64,000 nucleotides of DNA from Brevibacterium aurantiacum. GTDB taxonomy: Bacteria > Actinomycetota > Actinomycetes > Actinomycetales > Brevibacteriaceae. Numbering within the stretch: the stretch's first letter is position 1; the number at the start of each line of letters is the position of its first letter. The notes under the pieces were generated by a model that ran no database searches, was not told the DNA's origin, and saw nothing but the letters and a program-made list of their open reading frames with translations. Positions 33,688 to 42,363 of the stretch are shown in pieces. The stretch lies in NCBI RefSeq assembly GCF_007558825.1, contig NZ_VLTK01000012.1, positions 55,001 through 119,000 of the forward strand, read 5' to 3'. A program made the position numbers and the translations under genes.

Positions 33688-34329
33688 TCACTCGTCGGCA
33701 TGGTTGCCGAGAGGCGGGGTCTGCACTGGCTGACGCAGAATCGTGCGCAACTTCTCCGGGGCGCTTCTGCGCAGATCGCTGAGGTAGATCTCGTGGTGTC
33801 TGCCCGTCATCTCGAATCCTGCAGCCGGGATCGCAGCTGAATGCATGTGGTCGAGCACAGCGGCCTCGTCGTCGAAGGGTCCGATGTGCAGGGTCTGCAT
33901 GCATGTGCCCTCCCGAAGAATGTCGAAGCGGACGTCGTCGAGGCGAGGAAGTGGCCTGCGTCCTGTCGCCACAGCGATCGCGTGGTCGAGATGGGACCGG
34001 TTCAGCCAATCGGGCACCAGGAGCATGAGCGTGAAGTCCCATTGGGTTTTGTCGCGTGCAGATGTGAAGGTCGACATGTCCTCCGCCCACCACAGCCCCT
34101 CGAGCGGTGGGATGACGTAGTCGCGGCCCAGCTCGTTCCTGCTGAAGAACTTCAGTGAATATGCCAGCGGATAGAGCGTCGCGACGGCCGAGGCGAAGTC
34201 GGGCGAAGAGTTCGGGTCGCCATGTCCGTCGAGCATGAGGTACTGCAACGGCGGCACCTCCACGAGTTCGAAGGAGCCGTGTCTGGCACGATAGCTGGGC
34301 ATCGACTTCTTGACGTCGAACTTGTCCAT
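33688..34329 (-). CDS. GyrI-like small-molecule-binding protein
   Basis: 213 residues. GyrI/Rob effector-binding fold without a DNA-binding domain: VEVPPLQYLMLDGHGDPN near the N-terminus, GLWWAEDM in the middle, and EGTCMQTLHIGPFDDE with the C-terminal helix. Such domains bind hydrophobic or cationic drugs and often form the sensor half of MerR regulators like BmrR. Here it stands alone but diverges from a MerR-type promoter 118 bp away. TAGAAT (34363-34368, minus strand) is its probable -10 box. Confidence 0.88.
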   Translation of the reverse strand: MDKFDVKKSMPSYRARHGSFELVEVPPLQYLMLDGHGDPNSSPDFASAVATLYPLAYSLKFFSRNELGRDYVIPPLEGLWWAEDMSTFTSARDKTQWDFTLMLLVPDWLNRSHLDHAIAVATGRRPLPRLDDVRFDILREGTCMQTLHIGPFDDEAAVLDHMHSAAIPAAGFEMTGRHHEIYLSDLRRSAPEKLRTILRQPVQTPPLGNHADE

Positions 34330-34395
34330 GTCACATTCCGATCCGGCGGCACTGATGATCTGATTCTACGAGGCGCGGCTGATGTAGACCGGGGC

Positions 34396-34426
34396 TTGAC
34401 CTTGACACTATGTCAGGGACTTCACT
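34396..34426 (+). promoter_or_regulatory. MerR-type promoter with 19-bp spacer and central dyad
   Basis: -35 TTGACC (34396-34401) and -10 TTCACT (34421-34426) are 19 bp apart, longer than the normal 17. The spacer region carries CCTTGACA-CTA-TGTCAGGG (34400-34418; 7 of 8 arm bases pair). This is the layout bent by MerR-family activators. It drives the HEAT-repeat gene. Confidence 0.8.
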
Positions 34427-34447
34427 GGTTCCCAGGAGGTGGACACA

Positions 34448-35161
34448 ATGACCAATCCACACACAGCAGATTCGACGATCCTGTCTGAGTCGCAGCCCCG
34501 GGCGGAACGTGAGCCCGTCATCGCGGCCTTATCGTCGTCGAACCCGCAGCAGCGACTGCAGGCGGCGCTGTCCGTCGGGACCACTGCCGAGGACCGGCAC
34601 CTCGGCGTTCTCGTCCAGCGGTGCAGAGTCGAACCGGACTTCTTCGTTCGTGACATGCTCACCTGGGCGATCACTCGGATGCCCGCCGAGGCGACTGTGC
34701 CGCTGCTCATCGTCGAGCTGAGCTCCGATGTGCCGCAGGCCCAGAGTCAGGCGCTGCACACATTGTCGAAGATCGGTGATCCCCGCGGCTGGGAGGCCAT
34801 GGACCCGGGATCTATCGGAGACAGTCTGATCGCTCATGCCGACACCGAGGTGGCCCGCAGTGCGTGGAGGGCTGCAGCGACACTTGTCCCCGGTGATGAT
34901 CGAGAGCGCTTGGCGTTGTCCCTGGTCACACAGCTTGGGAAGGGTGACATGGAGACGCAGAAGAGCCTCAGCCGAGCCATCGTCTCTCTGGGTGAGGATC
35001 TCGTGTCAGTGCTCGATGGAAGACTGCAGGCAGAGGAAGAAACAGTGCGGGCACACGCCATGGCGACTCGGGACATGTTCACCGACCCGGATGCCGGCTT
35101 CGCTCACGCCTTGGGTGAAGCCAAACGCGTGGTCGCACTGGGGTCCGAGGCGTCAGCATAG
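34448..35161 (+). CDS. HEAT-repeat protein
   Basis: 237 residues, soluble, made almost entirely of paired helices of the HEAT/PBS-lyase repeat type: SSSNPQQRLQAALSVG, VEPDFFVRDMLTWAITRM, PQAQSQALHTLSKIGD, TEVARSAWRAAATLV and so on; about five repeats. HEAT solenoids bind proteins, or DNA in the AlkD glycosylases; catalytic residues are not evident. AGGAGG stands 8 bases before ATG 34448. The gene has a MerR-type promoter and is followed by a MerR regulator that also ends in HEAT repeats, so it is likely the regulator's target and functional partner. Confidence 0.85.
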   Translation: MTNPHTADSTILSESQPRAEREPVIAALSSSNPQQRLQAALSVGTTAEDRHLGVLVQRCRVEPDFFVRDMLTWAITRMPAEATVPLLIVELSSDVPQAQSQALHTLSKIGDPRGWEAMDPGSIGDSLIAHADTEVARSAWRAAATLVPGDDRERLALSLVTQLGKGDMETQKSLSRAIVSLGEDLVSVLDGRLQAEEETVRAHAMATRDMFTDPDAGFAHALGEAKRVVALGSEASA

Positions 35162-35296
35162 GTCGATTTCGGGAAGGGTCGACCGAGGCGGCACTGCCGG
35201 GCGGGGCAAGCTCGCGCAGTGCTGCGTGTGACACCTCGGGCTCCTTTCTCATGAACTGGATGCGCTGATGGCGCAGCCGCGACAGCGTGAGCTGTC

Positions 35297-35302
35297 TATA
35301 GT
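35297..35302 (+). promoter_or_regulatory. -10 box (TATAGT) of the MerR gene
   Basis: TATAGT follows the inverted repeat GACAGC-GTGA-GCTGTC (35281-35296) directly, and lies 21 bases before ATG 35324 with GAGGGAGAGG as ribosome-binding site. The inverted repeat could serve autoregulation. Confidence 0.5.
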
Positions 35303-35323
35303 GGAAGAGGGAGAGGGGTGCTG

Positions 35324-36379
35324 ATGCTGATCGGCGAGGTGGCCAGACGGTCAGGCGTGAGCGCCCGCATGCTGCGGCACTATGAATCCTTGGGGCTCAT
35401 CGATCCCAGTGGGCGCACCTCGAGCGGGTACCGGGAGTATTCCGCGGCCGATATCGGACGCATCTTCCACATCGAAGGGCTGCGCAAGCTCGGAATGTCG
35501 CTGGCAGAGATCGGGACCCTCCTCGATGATCCTGCGTTCGATCCGCGTCGACTGATTCGCGAGCTGGTCGAGACGTCGAGGCGACGCATCGCAGCCGAAC
35601 AGGAGCTGCTCTCCCATCTTGAGCGCATCGACCGTCTCCACCATGCCGATGGGGAGGCACTGCTGCTGACCATTGATCTCCTGCGTTCGCTGGAATCCGG
35701 CGACGTCATCCAGCGGCATAAGGCGGCACTGGGCAGCGGTGTCGACGGAACTGTGCCCGTGGAGTCCCTGTCGGCAGCCGTTTTCAACGAACCTGTGCTC
35801 AACGCTGCCGGGGCCATGCGCTGGGCCCTGGTCCAGTCGGGGCCCGAAGCGGTCCGCTATCTGGCGAAGGGAATGGACGATCTCTCCGTCGACGTTCGTC
35901 GCAACGCGCTTTTAGCGCTCGACGAGATTCGTCGCAATACAGCGAAGGACGAGCTCGGGCCCGTCGCTGAGGCGGCCATCACCGAGGCGCTGCACTCCGG
36001 CCTCGGAGACACTGATTTTCAAGTGCGCAGCGGTGCCGCTCTTGTTCTGGGGCAGATGGGGGATCTCGCTGCAGTCGCGGACCTGCTCGAAATCGCGATG
36101 GAGGGCCCCAAAGACATCGAGGCCGCCGAGGCACTCGCCGCCTTCGTCAACGATGCTCCGGAACAAGGGGAGCGTGCTGAGGTCGCGGCGCGGATCATGT
36201 CGGATCTGCGGCGGCATGCGCGGTCGCCAGAGGCGACTATGCGGTTCCGAGTGCTGCAGGTCCTCATTGAGATTCCAGGTGCCGAGGTCGATGATTTCAT
36301 TGCCGAACTCAGCACCGACGAGAATCTTGAGGTTGCGGCGACGGCGACTGCGACCCTGAATCGCCGCCGCGATCATTAA
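35324..36379 (+). CDS. MerR family regulator fused to HEAT repeats
   Basis: 351 residues from ATG 35324. Residues 1-75 are a standard MerR winged helix (IGEVARRSGVSARMLRHYE, GYREYSAADIGRI), followed by the dimerisation coiled coil to ~125. The C-terminal ~210 residues replace the usual small ligand domain with HEAT/PBS-type helical repeats (MRWALVQSGPEAVRYLAKG, DDLSVDVRRNALLALDEI, VRSGAALVLGQMGDLAAV). The effector may therefore be a protein or large ligand bound in the solenoid. Probable activator of the 19-bp-spacer promoter of the HEAT gene upstream. Confidence 0.9.
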   Translation: MLIGEVARRSGVSARMLRHYESLGLIDPSGRTSSGYREYSAADIGRIFHIEGLRKLGMSLAEIGTLLDDPAFDPRRLIRELVETSRRRIAAEQELLSHLERIDRLHHADGEALLLTIDLLRSLESGDVIQRHKAALGSGVDGTVPVESLSAAVFNEPVLNAAGAMRWALVQSGPEAVRYLAKGMDDLSVDVRRNALLALDEIRRNTAKDELGPVAEAAITEALHSGLGDTDFQVRSGAALVLGQMGDLAAVADLLEIAMEGPKDIEAAEALAAFVNDAPEQGERAEVAARIMSDLRRHARSPEATMRFRVLQVLIEIPGAEVDDFIAELSTDENLEVAATATATLNRRRDH

Positions 36380-36382
36380 ACT
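36377..36382 (+). promoter_or_regulatory. -10 box of leaderless promoter (TAAACT)
   Basis: TAAACT, overlapping the MerR stop codon, ends 6 bases before ATG 36389. Confidence 0.5.
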
Positions 36383-36388
36383 TGTCCC

Positions 36389-37858
36389 ATGACCTCCGGA
36401 ATAACGACGCCCGAATCTGGGCCCGACCGCTCGGATGCCTCGTTGAAGCGACGGCAGAGGCAGCCGTTCGCATTCCGGCGCCATCGTTTCACCGTCACCG
36501 GGGTTCTCGATTACCTCTTCTTCCTCTTCGGGGGTGCTTCATCAACGTGGTTGGCGATGCTGATCCTGCTCGAGGGGTTCTCGCTCGGGTGGTGGCAGGT
36601 GCTGACCCTCCTCGTGTTCTGGGGAGTGGTCTCGTACCTGGCGCTTCCACGGCTTCATCGCATCCTCTCTCAGATCTACGTCCCGAACTATTTCATCGGT
36701 CGGGCACGGACCTCGGACGGACTGCTCGGTGACCCGGTCAACCTCGCATGGCGCGGTGATGAAACGCAGATCCATCACGCGATGAAGGCCGCGGGCTGGA
36801 TTCTTGCCGATGGCATCACACCAGCCTCAACCTGGGAGATCATCAGGTCTACTCTGACGCGGCGAAGCTATCCCAAGGCGCCGGTCTCGCCCCTGCTGCT
36901 GTTCGGCAGGCGCCAGGACTTCGCCTATCAGCAGGAGGTCGACGGCGACCCCGGCCAGCGTCACCATGTGCGGTTCTGGAAGTGTCCCGCCGGTTGGATG
37001 CTGCCCGGTGGGCATCAGGCGGACTGGTTGGCGGCGGGCACCTATGACAAGAGCGTCGGGATCTCACTATTCACACTGCAGTTCACCCACAAGATCGAAG
37101 AGAACACCGATGTCGAACGTGACTACATCGTCGACACGGTGGCTTCGGCCGACGAGGCGATCGTCGTCCAGCACATTCAGGACTTCTCGACTGGTTATCA
37201 TTCACGCAACGGCGGTGGGGACGCGATCATCACGGACGGGGATCTGCCGATCATCGAAGTCACCGAGGTGGCCGCCGACGAAACAGATACTCCTGACCGA
37301 CTCGAACTCGCCCTCGATGCGACTCAGATCTATTCCGACGCACGGTCGGTCCGAGAAGTGACGAAGACCCTGTGGCACAAGCGGCCGCTGCAGACGGTCG
37401 TCGGTGCCGCCCTCGTCCTGGTCCTGCTCATCTTTCAGGCGTGGGATGTGCTGGGCACAGTGCTCGACTGGGATGGACTGCGCACCGAGGTCGTTGACTA
37501 CAGCGAAGACATCGAAACCCTCGCCGATGAAACGGCAACACGGATCGTGGCAGGAGTTCTCATCGGACTCAGCCTCCTCATCGGATGCCTGCAGGTGATC
37601 GCGAGCATCTCCGTTTTCCGCGGCAGCAATCGGGCGCGACTGTGGATCCTGACTCTTTCCACGGTGTCCGTGATCGTGTCGATGACGAACTACTTCACGG
37701 GAGACCGCGACCTCGCGACCAACATGTACGCTCTGACGACGATCGCCATGCAAGTCGCCGTGCTGCTGTCGCTGTCCAGCGATTCCTCGCGGCTCTTCAC
37801 TCGTTTCAGCACCGCGGAGCTGCGAGCCGAACGTCAGGAGCAGGCACTCGAGGACTGA
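36389..37858 (+). CDS. Membrane protein with LssY C-terminal domain
   Basis: 489 residues. Two N-terminal membrane helices (about 40-85), then a soluble LssY_C domain (about 110-290): GDPVNLAWRGDETQIHHAMK, WILADGIT and RFWKCP are typical. Two or three more helices near the C-terminus (about 340-360, 390-410, 420-465). LssY_C domains also occur attached to PAP2 phosphatases; the biochemical role is unknown. Own leaderless promoter although only 9 bp after the MerR gene. Confidence 0.85.
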   Translation: MTSGITTPESGPDRSDASLKRRQRQPFAFRRHRFTVTGVLDYLFFLFGGASSTWLAMLILLEGFSLGWWQVLTLLVFWGVVSYLALPRLHRILSQIYVPNYFIGRARTSDGLLGDPVNLAWRGDETQIHHAMKAAGWILADGITPASTWEIIRSTLTRRSYPKAPVSPLLLFGRRQDFAYQQEVDGDPGQRHHVRFWKCPAGWMLPGGHQADWLAAGTYDKSVGISLFTLQFTHKIEENTDVERDYIVDTVASADEAIVVQHIQDFSTGYHSRNGGGDAIITDGDLPIIEVTEVAADETDTPDRLELALDATQIYSDARSVREVTKTLWHKRPLQTVVGAALVLVLLIFQAWDVLGTVLDWDGLRTEVVDYSEDIETLADETATRIVAGVLIGLSLLIGCLQVIASISVFRGSNRARLWILTLSTVSVIVSMTNYFTGDRDLATNMYALTTIAMQVAVLLSLSSDSSRLFTRFSTAELRAERQEQALED

Positions 37859-37988
37859 GCGCCAGTTCCGGATTCGCCGGCACAGAAATACCTGGACCGA
37901 GCAGAAAGCTGTGTATCCTGACGGCGACTGCATGACGGCGGGGCGAAGCTGCCGTCGGAACCGGACACCAGCGAAGAGGCGGAACCCC

Positions 37989-38510
37989 ATGACCGAACCG
38001 ACATCCAACTCACCTGCTCCCACTGAGGGGAATGCTGCCCCCGACGCCAAGATCTTCGACACGATTGACCCGGCGCTCAAGGTAGTCAGTGCGGAAATCG
38101 AGATCGCAGCACCCGCCTCGGAGGTCTTCGACCTCATCGCGGACCCTGTCCGCCAGCCCGAATGGGACGGCAACGACAATCTGGGCACAGCCGCCCAAGG
38201 TCAGCGACCGACCAGCGCCAGCGGATCCTTCATCACTACTTTGACCAAAGGTGTGGATCGAGAGAACCATATCGTGGCCTTCGAGGAGGGCAGGCTCATC
38301 GCCTGGAAGCCCTCCGAAGTCGGTGGCGAACCGTTCGGCCAGAAGTGGACATGGGAGATCGAAGCAACAGGAGAACGCTCAAGCCTGGTTCGCCAAACCT
38401 ATGACTGGACCGAATTGAGAGACCCCCTGCGACTGCCACGCGCGCAGTCGACGACGTCCGAGAATCTCCTGGCGTCGCTTGAGAGGCTCAAGACACTCGC
38501 CGAAAGCTGA
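37989..38510 (+). CDS. SRPBCC (START-like) family protein
   Basis: 173 residues from ATG 37989 (GAGGCGG upstream). One SRPBCC beta-barrel after a ~45-residue disordered N-terminus: SAEIEIAAPASEVFDLIAD...WDGN at the start, KWTWEIEATGERSSLVRQTYDWTEL in the middle (positions ~115-140) and the long C-terminal helix. These proteins bind hydrophobic ligands; none can be named. Convergent with the MarR gene. Confidence 0.85.
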   Translation: MTEPTSNSPAPTEGNAAPDAKIFDTIDPALKVVSAEIEIAAPASEVFDLIADPVRQPEWDGNDNLGTAAQGQRPTSASGSFITTLTKGVDRENHIVAFEEGRLIAWKPSEVGGEPFGQKWTWEIEATGERSSLVRQTYDWTELRDPLRLPRAQSTTSENLLASLERLKTLAES

Positions 38511-38523
38511 AGCGAGAAGCTCC

Positions 38524-39198
38524 TCACCGAGGCCACGCATCTGCCAAGCGTGAGAGCAGCTGAGCCAGGAGTGCACGCTCCTCATCGGTGAACCCGTCAA
38601 GGGCCAGATCGACACTCTCACGTTGGGCTCCCCGGAACCTGTTCGAGATCGCGCGACCCTTCTCCGTCAGCGCGATGAGAGTGCGACGGGCATCATCGGG
38701 ATCGACTTCACGTTGGAGCAGCCCCAGTTCGACGCCCTGTGACACGAGGCGGGAGGCGCGAGGCTGGTCGACGCCGATGGACTCGCCGATCGCACTGACG
38801 CCAAGCGATCGGTCGGCCTGAGCAAGGGCGATGAGCAGTCGCAGCTGCGCTCGCCCGCCGAAGCGGGCGCCGAATCTCCCCTTCCAGTCGTGTTCGTCCT
38901 CATGCCGACCGCGATCACCGGCATCCTCGCGTGCGTCCTCTTCGTGTCGATCGTGCTGGCTCTGTGGGGGACGCTCATCCCCGCTGCTGTGGGGATGGCG
39001 GCCGCGACCGAACGGGAAGTCGCCCCGTCCTGGACCGCCGAACCCGGGATGGCCACCGAAACCAGCCGCACCGCCTGGCGGTCCGAATCCGCGCGGGCCA
39101 CCGCCGGGGCCGCGCCTCCACTGCAGGCGTGTCAGCGCCTCGGCGATCCTCTGACTGGCATTGTCCGTGCCCTGATCGCTGTCTCCCTGATTGCTCAT
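38524..39198 (-). CDS. MarR family regulator with Gly/Phe/His-rich N-terminal extension
   Basis: 224 residues. The C-terminal ~115 residues are a MarR winged helix (SAIGESIGVDQPRASRLVS, wing with DPDDARRTLIAL). In front lies a ~100-residue low-complexity region rich in Gly, Pro, Phe, His and Asp (GFGGHPGFGG, HDRHEEDARED) not found in ordinary ~150-residue MarR proteins. TAAAAT stands 6 bases before ATG 39198, so the mRNA is leaderless, and the promoter abuts palindromes that are probably its own operators. Divergent from a protein of similar unusual composition. Confidence 0.85.
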   Translation of the reverse strand: MSNQGDSDQGTDNASQRIAEALTRLQWRRGPGGGPRGFGPPGGAAGFGGHPGFGGPGRGDFPFGRGRHPHSSGDERPPQSQHDRHEEDAREDAGDRGRHEDEHDWKGRFGARFGGRAQLRLLIALAQADRSLGVSAIGESIGVDQPRASRLVSQGVELGLLQREVDPDDARRTLIALTEKGRAISNRFRGAQRESVDLALDGFTDEERALLAQLLSRLADAWPR

Positions 39199-39204
39199 AC
39201 TCCG

Positions 39205-39260
39205 ATTTTACATGTTGATTGACATGCACTCTAAATGCATGTCATGCTACATGTACATGT
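39205..39260. promoter_or_regulatory. Divergent promoter with multiple ACATGT palindromes
   Basis: Minus-strand -10 TAAAAT (39205-39210). Inverted repeat TGACATGCA-N7-TGCATGTCA (39220-39228/39236-39244), whose left arm overlaps a plus-strand -35 TTGACA (39219-39224; CATGCT 18 bp on). Self-palindrome ACATGTACATGT (39249-39260), plus ACATGT at 39210-39215. Typical size and symmetry for MarR operators. Confidence 0.65.
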
Positions 39261-39284
39261 CAGATGACAAACAAAGGAGACGAC

Positions 39285-40142
39285 ATGAACTCGCACAACA
39301 ACAGCGAACAGAACGACAACAACACCAACACCGGCAGCGGCCCAGGAGGTCGCGAGGACCGTGCAGGTGATCGAAGTGATATTCCCAGTCAGGAGAGCAT
39401 GAATATGAATGATGGACACGAATTCGACGAGGCCGGCCCTGCCGAGAGTGGCGATTCCGACATGCGTGCCGAGACCCCGGAGTTGTCGGACCTTCTCAAG
39501 CAGGCGAGCCGCCTGCTGCGCCGAAAGGTCCTTGCTGCGGCTGCTGCGGGGGAGTTGGGAAGCCGCGGCCAGGCGATCCGCGAACAGGTCGATGCGGTGA
39601 TCGACGAGGCGCTGTCGGATGAGGAGCTCGAATCTCTGACAGAGAATCTGGGCAAAATCGTTGACGCGCTCGGCGGGGATGCAGGGGACGCAGGCTATGA
39701 ATGGAATGATCGCCGAGAATTCGCCGGTCGGCGCGGCTTCGGGCCAAAATTCGGACCCGAGTTCGGGCCCAAGTTCGGACCCGGGCGCGGACATGGATTC
39801 GGTCCTCGCCGCGACCGGGGCCAGCGTCATGAGTGGGCCTCGCGTGGTGGCTGGGACTCACCCGAGGAATGGGGTGAAGGCATCACAGACGAAGGCCGTT
39901 TCGTCCACCACCGCGGTCATGAAGAGTGTGGACCAGGCACTCGCGGCGCCGACCACCGAGGTCGTGATCACCGAGGTCGTGACCACGATGTTCGTGACTA
40001 TCAAACCCGTGACCACTGTGGACACGGCCACCGCGGACATGACCACCGCGCTGGCAGCCGACGCCGAGGTCTGGGCAGGATGGTCGGGGCTGCCTTCGAC
40101 CACGGATTCGCAGCAGGTTACAAGCGCGGTGTCCGGTTCTGA
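39285..40142 (+). CDS. His/Arg/Gly-rich low-complexity protein
   Basis: 285 residues from ATG 39285, preceded by AAAGGAG; upstream in-frame ATGs fall in the operator and are rejected. An Asn/Gly/Asp-rich start, a helical segment (about 65-130: LSDLLKQASRLLRRKVLAAA), then Phe-Gly-Pro repeats (FGPKFGPEFGPKFGP) and a His/Asp/Arg-rich region of repeated HRGRDH units, ending in a short helical segment (GLGRMVGAAFDHGFAAGYKRG). No signal peptide and no known domain. Composition suggests metal binding or a phase-separating/nucleic-acid-binding protein. Probably repressed by the divergent MarR protein. Confidence 0.7.
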   Translation: MNSHNNSEQNDNNTNTGSGPGGREDRAGDRSDIPSQESMNMNDGHEFDEAGPAESGDSDMRAETPELSDLLKQASRLLRRKVLAAAAAGELGSRGQAIREQVDAVIDEALSDEELESLTENLGKIVDALGGDAGDAGYEWNDRREFAGRRGFGPKFGPEFGPKFGPGRGHGFGPRRDRGQRHEWASRGGWDSPEEWGEGITDEGRFVHHRGHEECGPGTRGADHRGRDHRGRDHDVRDYQTRDHCGHGHRGHDHRAGSRRRGLGRMVGAAFDHGFAAGYKRGVRF

Positions 40143-40170
40143 ACGTTCAAGGGCTCAGGGGAGTCAGTGC

Positions 40171-42102
40171 TCAGCCGCGCTGGAGCACCGACTCCAATGC
40201 CTCGAGCACTGCAGGGTCCTCAATCGTCGAGGGCACGGCCGGGGAGTCAACGCCGTCGGCGATCTCACGCATCGTCTTGCGCAGGATCTTCCCCGACCGA
40301 GTCTTCGGCAGAGCAGAGACGATATCGACCTGTTTGAAGGCGGCGACGGGGCCGATCTCCTTGCGCACCAGCGCCACGAGTTCGGCGATGACCGCATCAG
40401 GATCGGTCGCCTCGGCGGAATCACCGAGAACGACCAGTGCGCGCGGGTTCTGTCCCTTCGTATCATCGTGAACGCCGATCACGGCGGTCTCCGTGACCGC
40501 AGGATGGGAGGCGATGACGGCCTCGATCATGCCCGTGGACAGGCGGTGGCCGGCGACGTTGATGACATCGTCGGTGCGGCCCATGACGAAGACGTATCCG
40601 TCTTCGTCGAGGTAGCCCGAGTCGCCGGTGAGGTAGTAGCCGTCGAACGCGGACAGATACGAGGACACGAATCTGGAGTCATCGCCCCAGACGGTGGCCA
40701 TCGTCCCCGGCGGCAGGGGCAGCTTCATAACGATGAGGCCCTCCTCGCCGGCCGGCTTCGGCTGGCCGGTTGGATCGAGGACTTCGACCTGGAAGCCCGG
40801 CACCGGCTTCGTCGGGGACCCGGCTTTGAGGGGGAACTGAGTGAGTCCGAGCGGATTGGCCGCGATCGGCCAGCCGGTCTCCGTCTGCCACCAATTGTCG
40901 ACGACGGGAATGTCCCGACCGGTCGCCTCGGCGAGGATCTTCGTCGTCCACTCATAGGTGTCCGGGTCGAGGCGTTCACCGGCGAGGAATGAGGCCCGCA
41001 GGCTGGAGAGGTCGTACTTCTTGATGAGCTCGCCGTTCGGATCTTCCTTGCGTACGACGCGCATGGCCGTCGGCGCCGTGAAGTGAACGTTGACCCCGTG
41101 GTCTTCGATGATGCGGAAGAAGGTGCCCGCATCGGGTGTGCCGATCGGTTTGCCCTCGAACAGGACCGAAGTGACTCCGGCCAGCAGCGGCGCGTAGACG
41201 ATGTAGGTGTGGCCGACGACCCAGCCGACGTCGGATGCGGTGAACATCGTGTCGCCGGGATTGAGTCCGAAGACATTGGGCATCGAGAACGCAGATGCCA
41301 CCGCGTAGCCTCCGGAATCACGCACGATGCCCTTCGGTTTGCCCGTCGTGCCGGAGGTGTAGAGGACGTAGAGTTCATCGGTGGCCTTGACGGTGACCGG
41401 TTCAATGCCCTCGGGAGTGTTCGCGAGCAGTTCGGCGTAGTCGAGATCGTCCTCGCCCATATCGCAGCGGTGCTCGTCTCGTTGGACGATGACGGTGAAC
41501 TCAGGTTTGTTCTCGGCGATGTCGATCGCTTCGTCAACCATGGGCTTGTACTCGAGGATGCGACTCTTCTCGACCCCGCATGAGGTGGAGATGACGGCCT
41601 TCGGAGAGGTGTCGTCGATGCGAACAGCCAGCTCGTTGGGGGCGAATCCGCCGAAGACCACCGAGTGGATCGCTCCGATGCGGGCACAGGCGAGCATGGC
41701 GACGGCGGCCTCGGGGACCATCGGCATGTAGATGATGACCCGATCGCCCTTGACCACGCCCTTGTCGGACAGCGCCCTGGCGAAACGGGAGACCTCATCG
41801 AGGAGTTCTGAGTATGTGATCGTGCGAATCGTATTCGTGACCGGCGAGTCGTAGATGATGGCCGCCTGTTCTCCGCGTCCGGCCGTTACATGGCGGTCGA
41901 CGGCGTTGAAGCACACATTGAGCTCGCCGTCTGGGAACCACCGGTAGATGGGGGCGTTCGCGTCGTCGACGGCGCGAGTCGGTTCGGTGACCCAGTCGAT
42001 GTGTCGCTTGGCCTGGTCGAGCCAGAACTCTTCAGGATCGGCATCGATGCGAGCGATGACATCGTCGTAGCTGGGGGACTGGTCCTGTGCGATGGTGTTC
42101 AT
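40171..42102 (-). CDS. prpE: Propionyl-CoA synthetase (AMP-forming acyl-CoA synthetase)
   Basis: 643 residues from ATG 42102. Adenylate-forming enzyme: P-loop YTSGTTGKPKG, then IVRDSGGYAVA characteristic of the propionate branch, substrate pocket DVGWVVGHTY, A5 WWQTETGWP, hinge GRTDDVINVAGHRLS and the acetylatable Lys in RSGKILRK. Activates propionate (and acetate) to the CoA thioester for the methylcitrate pathway. CACAAT 6 bases upstream of ATG 42102 suggests a leaderless start and rules against ATG 42120. Stands alone; no prpBCD nearby. Confidence 0.9.
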   Translation of the reverse strand: MNTIAQDQSPSYDDVIARIDADPEEFWLDQAKRHIDWVTEPTRAVDDANAPIYRWFPDGELNVCFNAVDRHVTAGRGEQAAIIYDSPVTNTIRTITYSELLDEVSRFARALSDKGVVKGDRVIIYMPMVPEAAVAMLACARIGAIHSVVFGGFAPNELAVRIDDTSPKAVISTSCGVEKSRILEYKPMVDEAIDIAENKPEFTVIVQRDEHRCDMGEDDLDYAELLANTPEGIEPVTVKATDELYVLYTSGTTGKPKGIVRDSGGYAVASAFSMPNVFGLNPGDTMFTASDVGWVVGHTYIVYAPLLAGVTSVLFEGKPIGTPDAGTFFRIIEDHGVNVHFTAPTAMRVVRKEDPNGELIKKYDLSSLRASFLAGERLDPDTYEWTTKILAEATGRDIPVVDNWWQTETGWPIAANPLGLTQFPLKAGSPTKPVPGFQVEVLDPTGQPKPAGEEGLIVMKLPLPPGTMATVWGDDSRFVSSYLSAFDGYYLTGDSGYLDEDGYVFVMGRTDDVINVAGHRLSTGMIEAVIASHPAVTETAVIGVHDDTKGQNPRALVVLGDSAEATDPDAVIAELVALVRKEIGPVAAFKQVDIVSALPKTRSGKILRKTMREIADGVDSPAVPSTIEDPAVLEALESVLQRG

Positions 42103-42363
42103 GGTTCCATTGTGACCCATGGCACAGCGGCCAGGGGGCGCGGGGTCAGGTGATTGTGGGGACCGCGATGGTTGTGCGGGAGCCGTTTGGGGGTTAGGGC
42201 AGCCCCGCCTCCGCAGCGGGCCCGACCGATCTGCGTCCGGTGGTGGTTCGGACAGGCCGGCCAACTGCACGGTCGCCACAGCAATTGGCTGAGCTCAGAC
42301 TGCTCACGACAGATATCTGCCGACTTCGCCTGATTGTGTTCGCAGACAAGGCACAATGGAGAC

